Positions 31,849 to 41,327 are shown, counted from the stretch's first letter. The stretch: 64,000 bases of DNA from Pseudoalteromonas sp. MSK9-3 (GCF_003590335.1 NZ_MIET01000070.1:124001-188000), one strand, 5' to 3'. The notes: a model not told the origin generated them from the sequence alone. Numbers and translations are program-made.

Positions 31849-33975
31849 CCATCTGGTTTGTTTCTTTGTACTGCCTTGTCCTAAGATCCAGTATCGATAA
31901 GCTTTGTCTATTTGACCATTGGCTTTTTGAATATCGAGCCAAGCATTAATGTAACTGAGTAAGTCTAAGTTACGCTTTGCGATGGCAAAGCCCACAGGGT
32001 ATTGGGTCGCGCCACCTTCTGGCACAACAACCCCAAACTCGGGGTAAAACATGCTCCATGCAAACCCTGCTTCGGCACTGATCACGAGGGCATCAAAACG
32101 TTCTGGTGCTGCAAAGTATTGCTGTAAGTTATTGAGGCGAGAAAAATGAATATTAGGGTACTGTTGAGTCACTTTATTTAAGATTGGTTCGTATTCGACA
32201 TGGGCTAAATGGACATCATCAAGTTGGGTGATCTCATCTTTATGTTTAAAGCGTTGGAGTTCATGATCTTTCGTCAGTAACGCAAGTTGTAGCTGCAACA
32301 CATGGTTACTAAAGCGCACTTTGGTCAAATCAACGACATTGATCTCTAACCCCGACATAGCAATGTCGAAGTAGCCTTTATTTAAATACTCATTTAATTG
32401 ATGTTTTTTGAAGGGGATGAATTCAACCTCTACATGTAAATCGTCCGCGAGTCGGTGCGCTAAGCTGATATCAAATCCAACTAACTCGTTCTTTTGGTTA
32501 AAATAACTAAATGGAACGTTATCGACTAAATAACCTATTCGCAGTAGATTACGCTTTTGTATCACCTCAATATTTGTGAGCGATAATTTGCCACTTTGAT
32601 ACGCCTTTGGCACATGATTAAGGACATGAGCGGGGACTTTATCTGCAATAACCATGTTGGCAATCGCTTCATTGGCAGCTTGTGTATGACCTGCTAAATA
32701 CGTGTTTAACGAGTAGCTGGTAAGCATAAACCCAGGTAACAATATGCTGAGTAACACCACATAATATATTGAACGAAGCCGTTTTAAATGTAATTGCTTG
32801 CGACAGTAAAAAATGCTTAAAAATACAAACGAGAAGATATAAATAACAGTGGTAGGGGATACCACCTTGGCACTGAGAACTGACATAGATAAATAAAGCT
32901 GATAACTATCTGCTGGGATTTTTAGTGTATCTAGTAAAAATGGGATCGCAATATGCACATTAGCGAAGTAACTTAACATGGCTGATAAGGTCACGTGTGG
33001 AATATCTGGAATAGTAACCGGGTTACCTGTTAACCAAGCTGCAAACATCACAAACATCAACGTGGTCAGTTTCCCAAGGCTTGGAAATGTATAGGCAATT
33101 GGCACTAATACCTCGGCGATGTGGTCTGCTTGTTCATCAGCTTGCTGGGTTTGCCGCAAATGCTCTTTAATGCCTTCTGTTATGACGGGTAATACAATGA
33201 AAACGTTACCAGTGCTAAAAGCGGTGATCCATGCGTTTCGCATCACGCCAATTAAATCGCGATATTTTATGGGCGTGAAAGCAGCAACTAGCATCGGCAT
33301 AAGCACGAGCATCAAATAGAGTCCCAAGCACAACACTAGTACCCAATAAACTTGTAAATTATTGAGTTGCTCTACGCTTAAAGTGCCAGCAGTACTGGCT
33401 GTCATTGCGAATATACCAATAGGAAAGATGGCAATGATCTTTTTTGACATGACGGTAAGGCCTTGGCCAATGACTTCTAAGAAATCAAGCACAGTGGACT
33501 TGCGTTTATTGGCAATGAGTGCGCTCCCCAATGCAATACAAAATATCACTATTGCAGGTACGTTGCCTTCAGCCAACGAGGCAAATGGGTTGGCAGGAAT
33601 GTATTGCTCTGCAAAGTTGATGGGAGAAGCTGGGCTGATTAATGCAGGAGAGAAGAATGTACCGGCATCATGTTGAGGTAACGTTAATGCGAAGCACCAA
33701 ATAGCCGTTAAGCCGACAATCCACAAACAGAGCATTACCGTCGCAGCTTTAAACAAGATGCTTTTTACCTGTTCAGGGTTGAATTTACCCAGTCCCACAA
33801 TGAGACTCACAACAATATAAGGAAATATGGTGATTTGCATCAACTTTACAAAGCCATTGCCTATGGGCTGTAAAAAAGCGACACGTTCACCAAAAATCAA
33901 TCCAGTGGCGACCCCCGCTATTAAGGCCCAAAGCATCCAATTACGGTTTTTTAAAAATAAGAAAAGTGAATTCAT
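31810..33975 (-). CDS. Dicarboxylate/amino-acid:cation symporter fused to a solute-binding domain
   Basis: A protein of 721 residues. Residues 1-410 form a DAACS (GltP/DctA-like) multi-helix transporter (IFPYIVVSLIVGLGKF, FAMTASTAGTLSVEQL, STGNVFIVLPVITEG). After a further TM near 415-435 come residues 468-705, a type 3 extracellular solute-binding domain (LLRIGYLVDNVPFSYFNQKNELVGFDISLAHRLA, FDIAMSGLEI). The NMDGT motif that in DAACS proteins shapes the cation and substrate sites is absent; the matching helix reads PIAYTFPSLGKLT. The binding domain would sit in the periplasm and capture substrate for the attached transporter. Amino acid or organic acid uptake is likely. Confidence 0.85.
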   Translation of the reverse strand: MNSLFLFLKNRNWMLWALIAGVATGLIFGERVAFLQPIGNGFVKLMQITIFPYIVVSLIVGLGKFNPEQVKSILFKAATVMLCLWIVGLTAIWCFALTLPQHDAGTFFSPALISPASPINFAEQYIPANPFASLAEGNVPAIVIFCIALGSALIANKRKSTVLDFLEVIGQGLTVMSKKIIAIFPIGIFAMTASTAGTLSVEQLNNLQVYWVLVLCLGLYLMLVLMPMLVAAFTPIKYRDLIGVMRNAWITAFSTGNVFIVLPVITEGIKEHLRQTQQADEQADHIAEVLVPIAYTFPSLGKLTTLMFVMFAAWLTGNPVTIPDIPHVTLSAMLSYFANVHIAIPFLLDTLKIPADSYQLYLSMSVLSAKVVSPTTVIYIFSFVFLSIFYCRKQLHLKRLRSIYYVVLLSILLPGFMLTSYSLNTYLAGHTQAANEAIANMVIADKVPAHVLNHVPKAYQSGKLSLTNIEVIQKRNLLRIGYLVDNVPFSYFNQKNELVGFDISLAHRLADDLHVEVEFIPFKKHQLNEYLNKGYFDIAMSGLEINVVDLTKVRFSNHVLQLQLALLTKDHELQRFKHKDEITQLDDVHLAHVEYEPILNKVTQQYPNIHFSRLNNLQQYFAAPERFDALVISAEAGFAWSMFYPEFGVVVPEGGATQYPVGFAIAKRNLDLLSYINAWLDIQKANGQIDKAYRYWILGQGSTKKQTRWSLVDTYTRQTTQ

Positions 33976-34147
33976 AATACCTGTCGCTCAACAGTGGCTT
34001 TATTAAGCATAATCGAAAAATAAAAGAGCGGGGATTATAGTGTGCTAACCTGACTGGGATCTGAATTTATACCAAAAATCACTTAAAGCAGCGATAAGGC
34101 TGATATGAGCGCAATAGTACTAGCCTATATTATGAATTTTGGCTGTG

Positions 34148-34573
34148 TTATGGCTTTTTGACGGTGATTGGCTGATTTTCTATTCCTGCGTAAAAAACGA
34201 TGATTTCAGCCGCTTCGCTGCCGGGATTGATACCATAATGCCATGTGTTTATCACTTCGGTGATGGGGTCGCCTGCGACCATATTGAGTGTTTTTCCATT
34301 TTTTGTAACCACTTTAAGCGACCCTTTAGTGAGGACACCTGCATTAATAATAGGATGTTCATGCCAAGGTATTTTCACGCCAGCTGGTATGGTTATTTTT
34401 AAAATCGTTATTTCAGGCTGGCCTTTTGGATAGTGAGGAAGCGTCTCGCCATTCCAACTTTTAGTTGTTTTTACAACGGTTTGAACTGTCACTGCGGCTT
34501 TATCATCCGCGCTTGCGGGGCTTACACAAAGCGCCATAATTAGTAATATGAGCTGGGTTGTTAAATATCTCAT
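34148..34573 (-). CDS. Secreted cupin-domain protein
   Basis: A protein of 141 residues from the ATG at 34573 (AAGGG upstream) with a signal peptide ending near ASA. One cupin barrel: motif 1 with IPAGVKIPWHEHPIINAGVLTKGSLKVV gives the HxH and later Glu/Gly pattern, motif 2 NTWHYGINPGSEAAEIIVFYAG a further His. It can probably bind a metal. Relatives are annotated only as cupins; substrate unknown. Own transcription unit. Confidence 0.75.
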   Translation of the reverse strand: MRYLTTQLILLIMALCVSPASADDKAAVTVQTVVKTTKSWNGETLPHYPKGQPEITILKITIPAGVKIPWHEHPIINAGVLTKGSLKVVTKNGKTLNMVAGDPITEVINTWHYGINPGSEAAEIIVFYAGIENQPITVKKP

Positions 34574-34625
34574 TGTTACCCTTTTGAGTATGGTTGTACT
34601 GATGTGATTAAAGTGACATATTTTA

Positions 34626-34665
34626 TAAAAAGCCACAAGACATTGACTAGTAAAGACTTGTGGCT
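34626..34665 (-). terminator. Terminator of the DUF885 gene
   Basis: On the minus strand AGCCACAAG and CTTGTGGCT form a 9-bp stem with a 17-base loop, followed by TTTTTATAAAA. Confidence 0.8.
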
Positions 34666-34680
34666 TGATTTATATAAATG

Positions 34681-36453
34681 TTAGTTCATTAGTTCATTGA
34701 TATATTTTACGGGTGCGCTACCAAAGCTTAAAAACTCTTCATGGAAGGCTTTTAAATCAAAATCGCTACCCAGCTTTTCTTTTTGTGCTTCACGCAAGTC
34801 GTAAATTTCACGGTAGCCACTGTAATAACTGGTTAACTGTACTTGACTCAGAGTGGCTCTGCGCCACTTACCTTGGGCTTCCGCTTTTTCTTGAAATGCA
34901 CCGTTCATTAGGAGATCTAATCCACCTTCTTTACTCAAACCTTCAACATGAATCGCGTAGTCTAAAATGGTGTTACAGATAACACGTAAGTTCCATTTAT
35001 AATACATAAGCCACATTTCGGGTTCAAAATCTCCATAGCCCTCTTCCAGCATCATACGCTCAGTGTATACTGCCCAACCTTCGACCATTGCGCCATTACT
35101 AAACAAGCTTTTTATTAAAGAAGGAGACTTGTTTGCGTATACCAATTGTGTGTAATGACCTGGGATTGCTTCGTGAATATTTAATATTTGTAAAATCCAG
35201 TGATTATATTCACGTAGGAAAGAGCTTGCGGTTGCGTCATCCATGTCACTCATAGGCTCTACATTATAAAACGTATTGCCCTTGCTTTCATACGGGCCAG
35301 GTGAGTTAATTGATGCCATTGCATAACCACGCATATATTCAGGTGTTTTTCTTACCACAAGCGGTTTATCAGCATCTAGGGTGATCAAGTCTTTTTCTTT
35401 AACAAATGCTTCCAGTGCAGGTATTTGTTTAGATATTTCGTCAACAAACTCTTCTTTAGCCACATGCTTAACTGACAGATGCTTTATTAACTGAGATATA
35501 GCATCTCGGCTATTGCTTGGCTTTTCTGTATTTGGAAAGTACTTCGGCCATAGCTGATTGGTCAGCTTAACCATTTCACCCGTAACGCGCTCTTTATCTG
35601 CAAGGGCTTTGTGATACATTTGTTTGGCGGTATATCCAGATTGAATATCAAATGCAAATTTTTGCTCATATAATGCTTCACCAATTCTAAAAGAGCGTGC
35701 TGAATTATTATCACTTAACTCTTTCTCAAGCTGTGTTAAAAAGTCCACGTAGCCGTGAATGGCTGTTTTTGCATCCGCAAAGCGAGATTTGAATAATGCT
35801 TTTTCTTCTGGTGATAACTGAGAGTTACTCACTGTCTCTAGTAAGTCGTCCTTTAATACACTAAATGCCCCTTTGTTTTGCTGAATCGCTAATTGCGTAA
35901 ACTCAAGGGTAGGGTTTTCAATGTTGTTTTGTGCTGCTTGATAATACTCAGGCACAAACTTCAAGCGGTTTAATACTAGTGTCAGCTTTTCATCGGTGCT
36001 TTTAAAGCGATTATTTAGTAATAATGCAAAGCCACCTGATACATTGTAGTTCGATGGATTCCACTGCCAGCTTTTAAAAGTATTGTTATGCCACAAGCTT
36101 AATTTTAACCGATTTTCGATGAGGTAATAATCGGTTTTTTGATTAGCCGTTAAGGTGTTTACGTCAAACTTATGAAGTGTTGCCAGTTGAGCTGTAACAA
36201 ATGCGTTATTCTTCGTGCGAGTTTGCGCATTGGGAATGGTGATTATGTCATCATATTTGCCATAACCTGCGTAGCTAGAGGCTTCAGGATAATGCGCCCA
36301 ATATTGCGAAATAAACGCGTTAGAGAATGTCTCGAAGCTTTGATTGATAGAAGCACTCACAGGAACTGAGGTGTGTGTGCTTTGGTTATCTGAATTACAG
36401 GCGGTTAAACCTAACGCGGCGAATAAAGCCAAACTAAGCGTAGTTTTTTTCAT
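34681..36453 (-). CDS. DUF885 family lipoprotein, putative metallopeptidase-like
   Basis: A protein of 590 residues from the ATG at 36453, which gives a lipoprotein signal (MKKTTLSLALFAALGLTAC) with lipobox LTAC; the longer frame adds 20 residues without reason. Mostly helical chain of the DUF885 family, with the conserved HEAIPGHYTQLVY motif near residue 450 and EGWAVYTERMMLEEGYG further on, a zincin-like arrangement (two His and a downstream Glu). It likely acts in the periplasm or outer membrane, perhaps as a peptidase; no substrate is known. Own terminator. Confidence 0.85.
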   Translation of the reverse strand: MKKTTLSLALFAALGLTACNSDNQSTHTSVPVSASINQSFETFSNAFISQYWAHYPEASSYAGYGKYDDIITIPNAQTRTKNNAFVTAQLATLHKFDVNTLTANQKTDYYLIENRLKLSLWHNNTFKSWQWNPSNYNVSGGFALLLNNRFKSTDEKLTLVLNRLKFVPEYYQAAQNNIENPTLEFTQLAIQQNKGAFSVLKDDLLETVSNSQLSPEEKALFKSRFADAKTAIHGYVDFLTQLEKELSDNNSARSFRIGEALYEQKFAFDIQSGYTAKQMYHKALADKERVTGEMVKLTNQLWPKYFPNTEKPSNSRDAISQLIKHLSVKHVAKEEFVDEISKQIPALEAFVKEKDLITLDADKPLVVRKTPEYMRGYAMASINSPGPYESKGNTFYNVEPMSDMDDATASSFLREYNHWILQILNIHEAIPGHYTQLVYANKSPSLIKSLFSNGAMVEGWAVYTERMMLEEGYGDFEPEMWLMYYKWNLRVICNTILDYAIHVEGLSKEGGLDLLMNGAFQEKAEAQGKWRRATLSQVQLTSYYSGYREIYDLREAQKEKLGSDFDLKAFHEEFLSFGSAPVKYINELMN

Positions 36454-36607
36454 GGGGTTCTTTTTTCCAAAAATCGATACAGTAATAGTACCAAGGATCG
36501 CGACACATATCATGTAGCCAATACAAACCGTGGAGTAAAGACTGTTTTTTGTCTACTGTTGTTATGCAGGCTTGATATAAAATGCTAAGGGCGAAGACGA
36601 AGCTGAG

Positions 36608-37063
36608 TTAATCTTTTTCTAATAAGACGGCTCCAGAGTGTGCTTCGCCTAGGATGTCGTTGGGGTTATATAATGGGCAACTAGACATAGATAAGCACCC
36701 ACAGCCGATACATCCTTCAACCCTAGCCCTGAGCCTTTGCATATACGCAATTTTTTCATCCAATTGCGCTTGCCATTGGGTTGATAGCCTGGCCCAGTCA
36801 TTTTTATTGGGTGTTCGGCTTTGCGGTAAAGTATCGAGTGTTAGTTTGATTTCTTCAAGCGTTACGCCCATTTTTTGAGCGGCTTTAATGACGGCAATAC
36901 GCCTTAATACATCTGGTTTATAGCGTCTTTGGTTACCATCATTTCGCCAGCTTCGGATCAGCCCTTTTGTTTCGTAAAAATGCAAGGTAGAAACGTTCAC
37001 ATCACTTCTTTTAGCAACATACCCAACAGCTAAGTTGGCATCTTGTAGTGGTTTTTTTTCCAT
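36608..37063 (-). CDS. soxR: SoxR, redox-sensing MerR-family regulator
   Basis: A protein of 151 residues, as expected. MerR-type helix-turn-helix (LAVGYVAKRSDVNVSTLHFYETKGLIRSWRNDGNQRRY), a dimerisation helix, then the [2Fe-2S] ligand cluster C-IG-C-G-C-LSMSS-C (C-x2-C-x-C-x5-C) and the SoxR tail. Oxidation of the cluster, by superoxide or redox-cycling metabolites, turns on its target promoter. Divergent from a flavodoxin-fold reductase gene with a SoxR box in the 82-bp spacer. No soxS is present here. Confidence 0.95.
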   Translation of the reverse strand: MEKKPLQDANLAVGYVAKRSDVNVSTLHFYETKGLIRSWRNDGNQRRYKPDVLRRIAVIKAAQKMGVTLEEIKLTLDTLPQSRTPNKNDWARLSTQWQAQLDEKIAYMQRLRARVEGCIGCGCLSMSSCPLYNPNDILGEAHSGAVLLEKD

Positions 37064-37083
37064 CTAGTATTCCTTTAAATTAC

Positions 37084-37114
37084 TTTACCTCAACCTATCT
37101 TTAGGTTTTAGCAT
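37084..37114 (+). promoter_or_regulatory. SoxR-dependent promoter with SoxR box
   Basis: CCTCAACCTATCTTTAGG (37088-37105) matches the SoxR dyad CCTCAA-N6-TTGAGG at 11 of 12 half-site bases. It lies between a -35-like TTTACC (37084-37089) and a -10-like TAGCAT (37109-37114), a 19-base spacer as in MerR-type promoters. Confidence 0.8.
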
Positions 37115-37145
37115 GGGTGTTACTTTAATGCAAATAAGGAAAAAT

Positions 37146-37601
37146 ATGAAAACAATTGTTGTATATTCCAGCTCCAATAAGCAGGGTAATACGGCTGATG
37201 CTTGTAAAAAATATATAGCTCAGTCTGGTGCAGACTCTCTGTATTTAGATGACTTTATTATTCATGATTACACTTATGAGCATCGGCACACCGATGATGA
37301 CTTTAGAGGTCTATTTTTAGAGATACTTGAGTATGATCATATTGTGTTTGCTTCTCCCGTGTATTGGTATGCGGTTACGCCGAGAATGAAAGCATTCTTT
37401 GATAGGATCTCGGAATATATGGATGATAAATCATTACACCCTGTGCTAAGGAGGTTGCGGGGCAAAGCTTTTTCAATTCATACTAATTCAATAAGCGACA
37501 CAGCGCCTGAGCCTATGGTGGCTATGTTGATAAAGACGTGTGAATATTTGGGGATGCAAGTTAAAGAGCAAAAGCACTTTCACTACCCACAAGCTTACTG
37601 A
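37146..37601 (+). CDS. Flavodoxin-fold NAD(P)H reductase (SoxR target)
   Basis: A protein of 151 residues from the ATG at 37146 (AAGGA at 37137-37141); ATGs or other starts from 37113 would place the start in the SoxR promoter. The FMN phosphate loop is YSSSNKQGNT, and FASPVYWYAVTPRMKAFFDR is the second FMN-binding loop of NADPH-dependent FMN reductase-like proteins. Cytoplasmic. Because it lies under a SoxR box, it probably reduces redox-cycling quinones or dyes; enzyme substrate not known. Confidence 0.85.
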   Translation: MKTIVVYSSSNKQGNTADACKKYIAQSGADSLYLDDFIIHDYTYEHRHTDDDFRGLFLEILEYDHIVFASPVYWYAVTPRMKAFFDRISEYMDDKSLHPVLRRLRGKAFSIHTNSISDTAPEPMVAMLIKTCEYLGMQVKEQKHFHYPQAY

Positions 37602-37623
37602 GCAAGAGACTTATAAATATAAT

Positions 37624-37650
37624 CAGGGCCTACGAGTGAGGCCCTGGTTT
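37624..37650. terminator. Shared terminator between convergent genes
   Basis: CAGGGCCT (37624-37631) pairs perfectly with AGGCCCTG (37639-37646), loop of 7, then GTTTTATT on the plus strand. It can serve the flavodoxin gene and perhaps the receptor gene on the other strand. Confidence 0.8.
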
Positions 37651-37656
37651 TATTGA

Positions 37657-39906
37657 TTAAAAGTTATATCTGACGCTAAATTTAACGCTGCGCGGCATGA
37701 TATAGCGGCCATTCGGCGCATCGGCATTACGGGGATCCCCTTCCGTGATCCCTTGTTTGTCGGTTAGATTATCAACAGATAATTGAAACTTAACGTGCTC
37801 TGTTGCTTCAATCATAAGACCTAGATCAATTTTGCTATAACCTTCAAGTACCACTGTATTTTCGTTATTACCGAATCGATCGTCTACCGCTGACAGTGTA
37901 CCGTATGCGGTGGCAAACATATCTGCAATTTCAAATTCATAACTTGGCATAATGCGTAGCTGCCAATTAGGTTGCCTTTGACTGTCATTGCCTTGGTTCG
38001 TTGGGCTTTGAGTAATTTCAGCATCTTGCCAAGTGGCATTTAAATTAACTGATAAACCCGATTGATGGTTATAAGTATAATCAAGTTCAATGCCTAGTGC
38101 TTCATTGGTCAGAATTTCCGCGGGAGTACCTGGCTGTCGAACGAAGGTATCACCTTTGACTTCATTGGCAAATACGGTGGCAAAAAAGTCGGTGTTCTGT
38201 GACATATATTTATAGCCGATTTCGAGCTGAGAAACTTCTTTTATCAGTGACTCTCCGGCTTGGTAGGTACCATAGTTGTCTCTGAAGTCATCGAAATAAG
38301 GCATTTTGTAGCCTTTATTGACACGAGCAAATATCCCCGTGGTTTGACTTAGTTTTTGGTTTGCACCCAACGTCCATGACGTTTTTCGCTCATCATATGT
38401 CACAAACTTATTAATGATGCTATCTAACCCTTCATCAACAGAGTAGTCAACTTGATGATTTTCATTACGCAAGCCTAAATCAAAGGTCAGTGCCTCACTA
38501 AAGTGATAGGTTTGGGTGGTATAAAGCGCGATTGTTTTAGCATCGCCGGTGCTGTTGATATCATAGTTCCAATCACATCCAGCAAGACTGCGGTTACATG
38601 CAACATCATCAAGCATTTCACCCCCTGGTTTAAGAACATGATAAGCCGTATTACCCAAGCTCCACCAATCTTGCGCGGATGTGGTGGCGGTATACAAACC
38701 AAATGCGCTATCAATCTGAGAGAATGATTTACTGAATGCTAAATCATTGGTAAAAGACTCGATGTCTTTAAACACAACCCAGCGGCCGAGTTGTTGTACT
38801 GGGGTATCACCTGAATAGAGAGTGCCAGTCACTGCGCCTTTTGCGTTTTCACCGTTATCTGCAATGTCACTTAATATCGTGGCAGAACCTGACGGGACTA
38901 AGCCATGTGTGTTCGCATCGCCTTTTGTTAAACTGAATCGGTCAATGAACTGCCAACCATTATCCAGTTCTAATTTTATGCTACCGCCAGAGACATGCCC
39001 CTTCCAGCCTCTCCCTTCACCCAAATCTACTTGCATTTCATGTGCACTCGCACCAGCATAGATGGTTGCTTGTCGATTTAAGGTGCCAAGTTGTGTATAA
39101 CTTGCATCAACGCCGTCAATCCCCAATGGTGTTGGCAGGTACCAAGCACCGGTATCATCAGTTTGTCGGGTATAAATATTGATCTCACCATTATCAAGCT
39201 CTTTGGTCAGATTAATAGTAAATTGTTGGCCTCGTTCTGACGTAAATTCAGCATCTCTAATACCTGAAGACCGTTTAATATATCCACCGACCATGTAATA
39301 CAAGTCGTCGCTGAGTTCACCACTTAATACCGTGTCTATTCGCTGCAAGCCATAATCACTGGTGGTGTATTTGAATGTTCCCTCAGTATCTGATGAGCCG
39401 CGTTTTAGGTGGAAATTAGTTGTTAGGCCTGGCTGCCCATTTGATACAACGGGGTTTGGACCGCCACGCAAGGCTTCCATTGTGCTGATTGTTTCATCTA
39501 GACGAAAAATCGAAGAGTTTTCTAAAAAAGACAAAGTGGGAGCCGGGTAGACGGGAGAACCTTGTAAGCTAACGGTTAAAAACGGGGCATCACCACCACC
39601 AGGAAAACCGCGCACAAAAACATTTGCGCCAGATTCACCGCCCGAGCTCTCAACCCATACGCCAGGGACTGATTTGAGTAAATCTGCAGTACTTTTTGGC
39701 GACAGCTTTTCTATATGAACCGCGTCAATATTCGTGACTGCGAAGCTAGCATCGGCTTTACTTATCCCTCGACCACCAGGTGTACCTGAGACTATGATCG
39801 TTTCTATTTTTTTGGTGCCTTTGGTACTTTCTTGAGCGACAGAAGTGTTACTGAACATAGCCGATATCGCGGCTGCAATCACAGTTAACTGGCTTGATTT
39901 GCGCAT
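37657..39906 (-). CDS. TonB-dependent receptor of the trehalose locus
   Basis: A protein of 749 residues: signal peptide (...SVAQES), TonB box IETIIVSG, plug domain (ADASFAVTNIDAVHIEKLSPKSTADLLKSVPGVWVESS...VFVRGFPGGG) and a 22-strand barrel ending VKFSVRYNF. Its shape resembles siderophore receptors, but the DNA context says sugar: it is divergent from a LacI regulator, and a perfect LacI operator sits upstream. It would move trehalose or a trehalose-containing oligosaccharide across the outer membrane, powered by TonB. Strong ribosome-binding site (AAGGGG). Confidence 0.88.
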   Translation of the reverse strand: MRKSSQLTVIAAAISAMFSNTSVAQESTKGTKKIETIIVSGTPGGRGISKADASFAVTNIDAVHIEKLSPKSTADLLKSVPGVWVESSGGESGANVFVRGFPGGGDAPFLTVSLQGSPVYPAPTLSFLENSSIFRLDETISTMEALRGGPNPVVSNGQPGLTTNFHLKRGSSDTEGTFKYTTSDYGLQRIDTVLSGELSDDLYYMVGGYIKRSSGIRDAEFTSERGQQFTINLTKELDNGEINIYTRQTDDTGAWYLPTPLGIDGVDASYTQLGTLNRQATIYAGASAHEMQVDLGEGRGWKGHVSGGSIKLELDNGWQFIDRFSLTKGDANTHGLVPSGSATILSDIADNGENAKGAVTGTLYSGDTPVQQLGRWVVFKDIESFTNDLAFSKSFSQIDSAFGLYTATTSAQDWWSLGNTAYHVLKPGGEMLDDVACNRSLAGCDWNYDINSTGDAKTIALYTTQTYHFSEALTFDLGLRNENHQVDYSVDEGLDSIINKFVTYDERKTSWTLGANQKLSQTTGIFARVNKGYKMPYFDDFRDNYGTYQAGESLIKEVSQLEIGYKYMSQNTDFFATVFANEVKGDTFVRQPGTPAEILTNEALGIELDYTYNHQSGLSVNLNATWQDAEITQSPTNQGNDSQRQPNWQLRIMPSYEFEIADMFATAYGTLSAVDDRFGNNENTVVLEGYSKIDLGLMIEATEHVKFQLSVDNLTDKQGITEGDPRNADAPNGRYIMPRSVKFSVRYNF

Positions 39907-40208
39907 GGGATTACCCCTTAGTTGTCATATGGTTCATCGTTATTATGGTGCGCCAACTTCGCTTTTAAACTCATTTTATAGTCTAAAAGTATGAAGGTTG
40001 CACAGGCGCTGAAAATAAAATAGATGTTTTTGCAAACGTTTGCAATTTATTTGTGATTTTTTTGTAGTCGAAGGGGTTAATAGTGATCAAGCTTGGTTTG
40101 ATTTTTACGGTATACTCGACGAATGGTAACATGGTGCATTATATTAATACCTTGTTTTTAAAAAGCTTGTTAAGTTTTGAATGGTTTATGTTGTAAGGCG
40201 TTTAATAA
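39907..40208. other. Divergent control region of receptor and LacI regulator
   Basis: 302 bases with the LacI operator at 40030-40045; both promoters must lie here. I see no gene. Confidence 0.6.
40030..40045. promoter_or_regulatory. LacI-family operator 1
   Basis: TTGCAAACGTTTGCAA is a perfect 16-bp palindrome with the central CG typical of LacI/GalR operators. It is identical to operator 2 at 41257-41272. Confidence 0.9.
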
Positions 40209-41219
40209 ATGGAACAAAAAAAGTTAAAGTTGGCTGACCTCGCTAAATTAGCGGGCGTATCAACCTCTACCGCATCAAGAGCGCTGAATAATAACCCAGT
40301 GATCAAGCAACAAACACGAGAGCATGTGCAATTGTTAGCTAAAAAATATAATTTTAGCTTGAATACCGCAGCGAGTCGTTTGAGGCTGCAAAAAACCAAC
40401 GTGATAGCCGTGATCATTAATTTAGATGCACACACAGAACAGTCAATTGACGATCCGTTTTTACTCAAAGTTGTTAGCGATATAAACCAAGCGGTCAACA
40501 GGCGCGGCTATGAATTACTTTTGTCGAATTCTTATATGGCAGGCGATGACTGGCATGGCTATTTTATTGATGGTCGACGTGCTGATGGCTTGATTGTGGT
40601 TGGCCAAGGTAAGCAGCAAAAAAACATTGATACTGCAGCCAAAAATGGGGCGCCATTGGTGGTGTGGGGCGATCCAAAAACCCCCAGCAATTATCCCATC
40701 GTTGGGAGTAACAATTATGTTGGTGGTTATCAAGCTACCATGCATCTATTAGAGCAAGGTGCGTCTAAGTTACTGTTTTTAGGTGATTCAGGGCATGCTG
40801 AAATAGGGGAGCGGTATAGAGGTTTTAACAATGCGCTCGAAGCACATCAAGCAAAAGGAGCCGCTAAGCTACTAAAAATTGATATTACTAGCCAAGCAGC
40901 TTATACCGCTATTAATAACCTACTCAGAGGCGAAGGATTAAATTTCGATGGGATTGTAGCGTGTAGTGATATGGTGGCTTTAGGGGCATTAAAGGCACTG
41001 AAAGAGCGTTATGTCAGTGTCCCAAATGATGTTCGTATTGTTGGTTTTGATGATATCGCAATGGCAGATATATCACACCCTTCGCTGTCTAGCGTTAAAC
41101 AGAACACCCGGGAAGCGGCTAAATTACTGGTAGATAAGTTACTGAACCAATTAAACGGCGAAGAGTGTATGTCTCAAGAGGTTGAAATTGAACTCGTTTG
41201 CAGGCAATCGAGTCAGTAA
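40209..41219 (+). CDS. LacI-family regulator of trehalose utilisation
   Basis: A protein of 336 residues. N-terminal LacI helix-turn-helix (KLADLAKLAGVSTSTASRALNNNPVIKQQTREHVQLLAKKYNF) with the hinge helix AASRLRLQKTN, then a periplasmic-binding-like sensor domain (IAVIINL, GLIVVGQG, LFLGDSG, IVGFDDIAMADISHPSLSSVKQNTREAAKLLV). Flanked by two copies of one operator, in front of the divergent receptor gene and in front of the MFS gene. It most likely represses both until a trehalose-related effector binds. Specificity for trehalose is inferred from the trehalase downstream. Confidence 0.88.
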   Translation: MEQKKLKLADLAKLAGVSTSTASRALNNNPVIKQQTREHVQLLAKKYNFSLNTAASRLRLQKTNVIAVIINLDAHTEQSIDDPFLLKVVSDINQAVNRRGYELLLSNSYMAGDDWHGYFIDGRRADGLIVVGQGKQQKNIDTAAKNGAPLVVWGDPKTPSNYPIVGSNNYVGGYQATMHLLEQGASKLLFLGDSGHAEIGERYRGFNNALEAHQAKGAAKLLKIDITSQAAYTAINNLLRGEGLNFDGIVACSDMVALGALKALKERYVSVPNDVRIVGFDDIAMADISHPSLSSVKQNTREAAKLLVDKLLNQLNGEECMSQEVEIELVCRQSSQ

Positions 41220-41256
41220 TTGATAGAGCTGTAGTGGCAAATAGTGCCCACTGCAA

Positions 41257-41272
41257 TTGCAAACGTTTGCAA
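41257..41272. promoter_or_regulatory. LacI-family operator 2
   Basis: The same perfect palindrome TTGCAAACGTTTGCAA, 56 bp upstream of the MFS transporter start. Only two copies were noticed in the window, both in this locus. Confidence 0.9.
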
Positions 41273-41327
41273 AGTGTTTTTAATGCCGCTAGACTAAATA
41301 TCAATAATAACTCGTCATGGGCCTCAT

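Noticed and set aside
37657..39906. Siderophore receptor for iron uptake
   Set aside because: Sequence resembles that type, but a LacI operator lies upstream, the regulator is divergent, and trehalase and MFS genes follow; no Fur-like site was seen.
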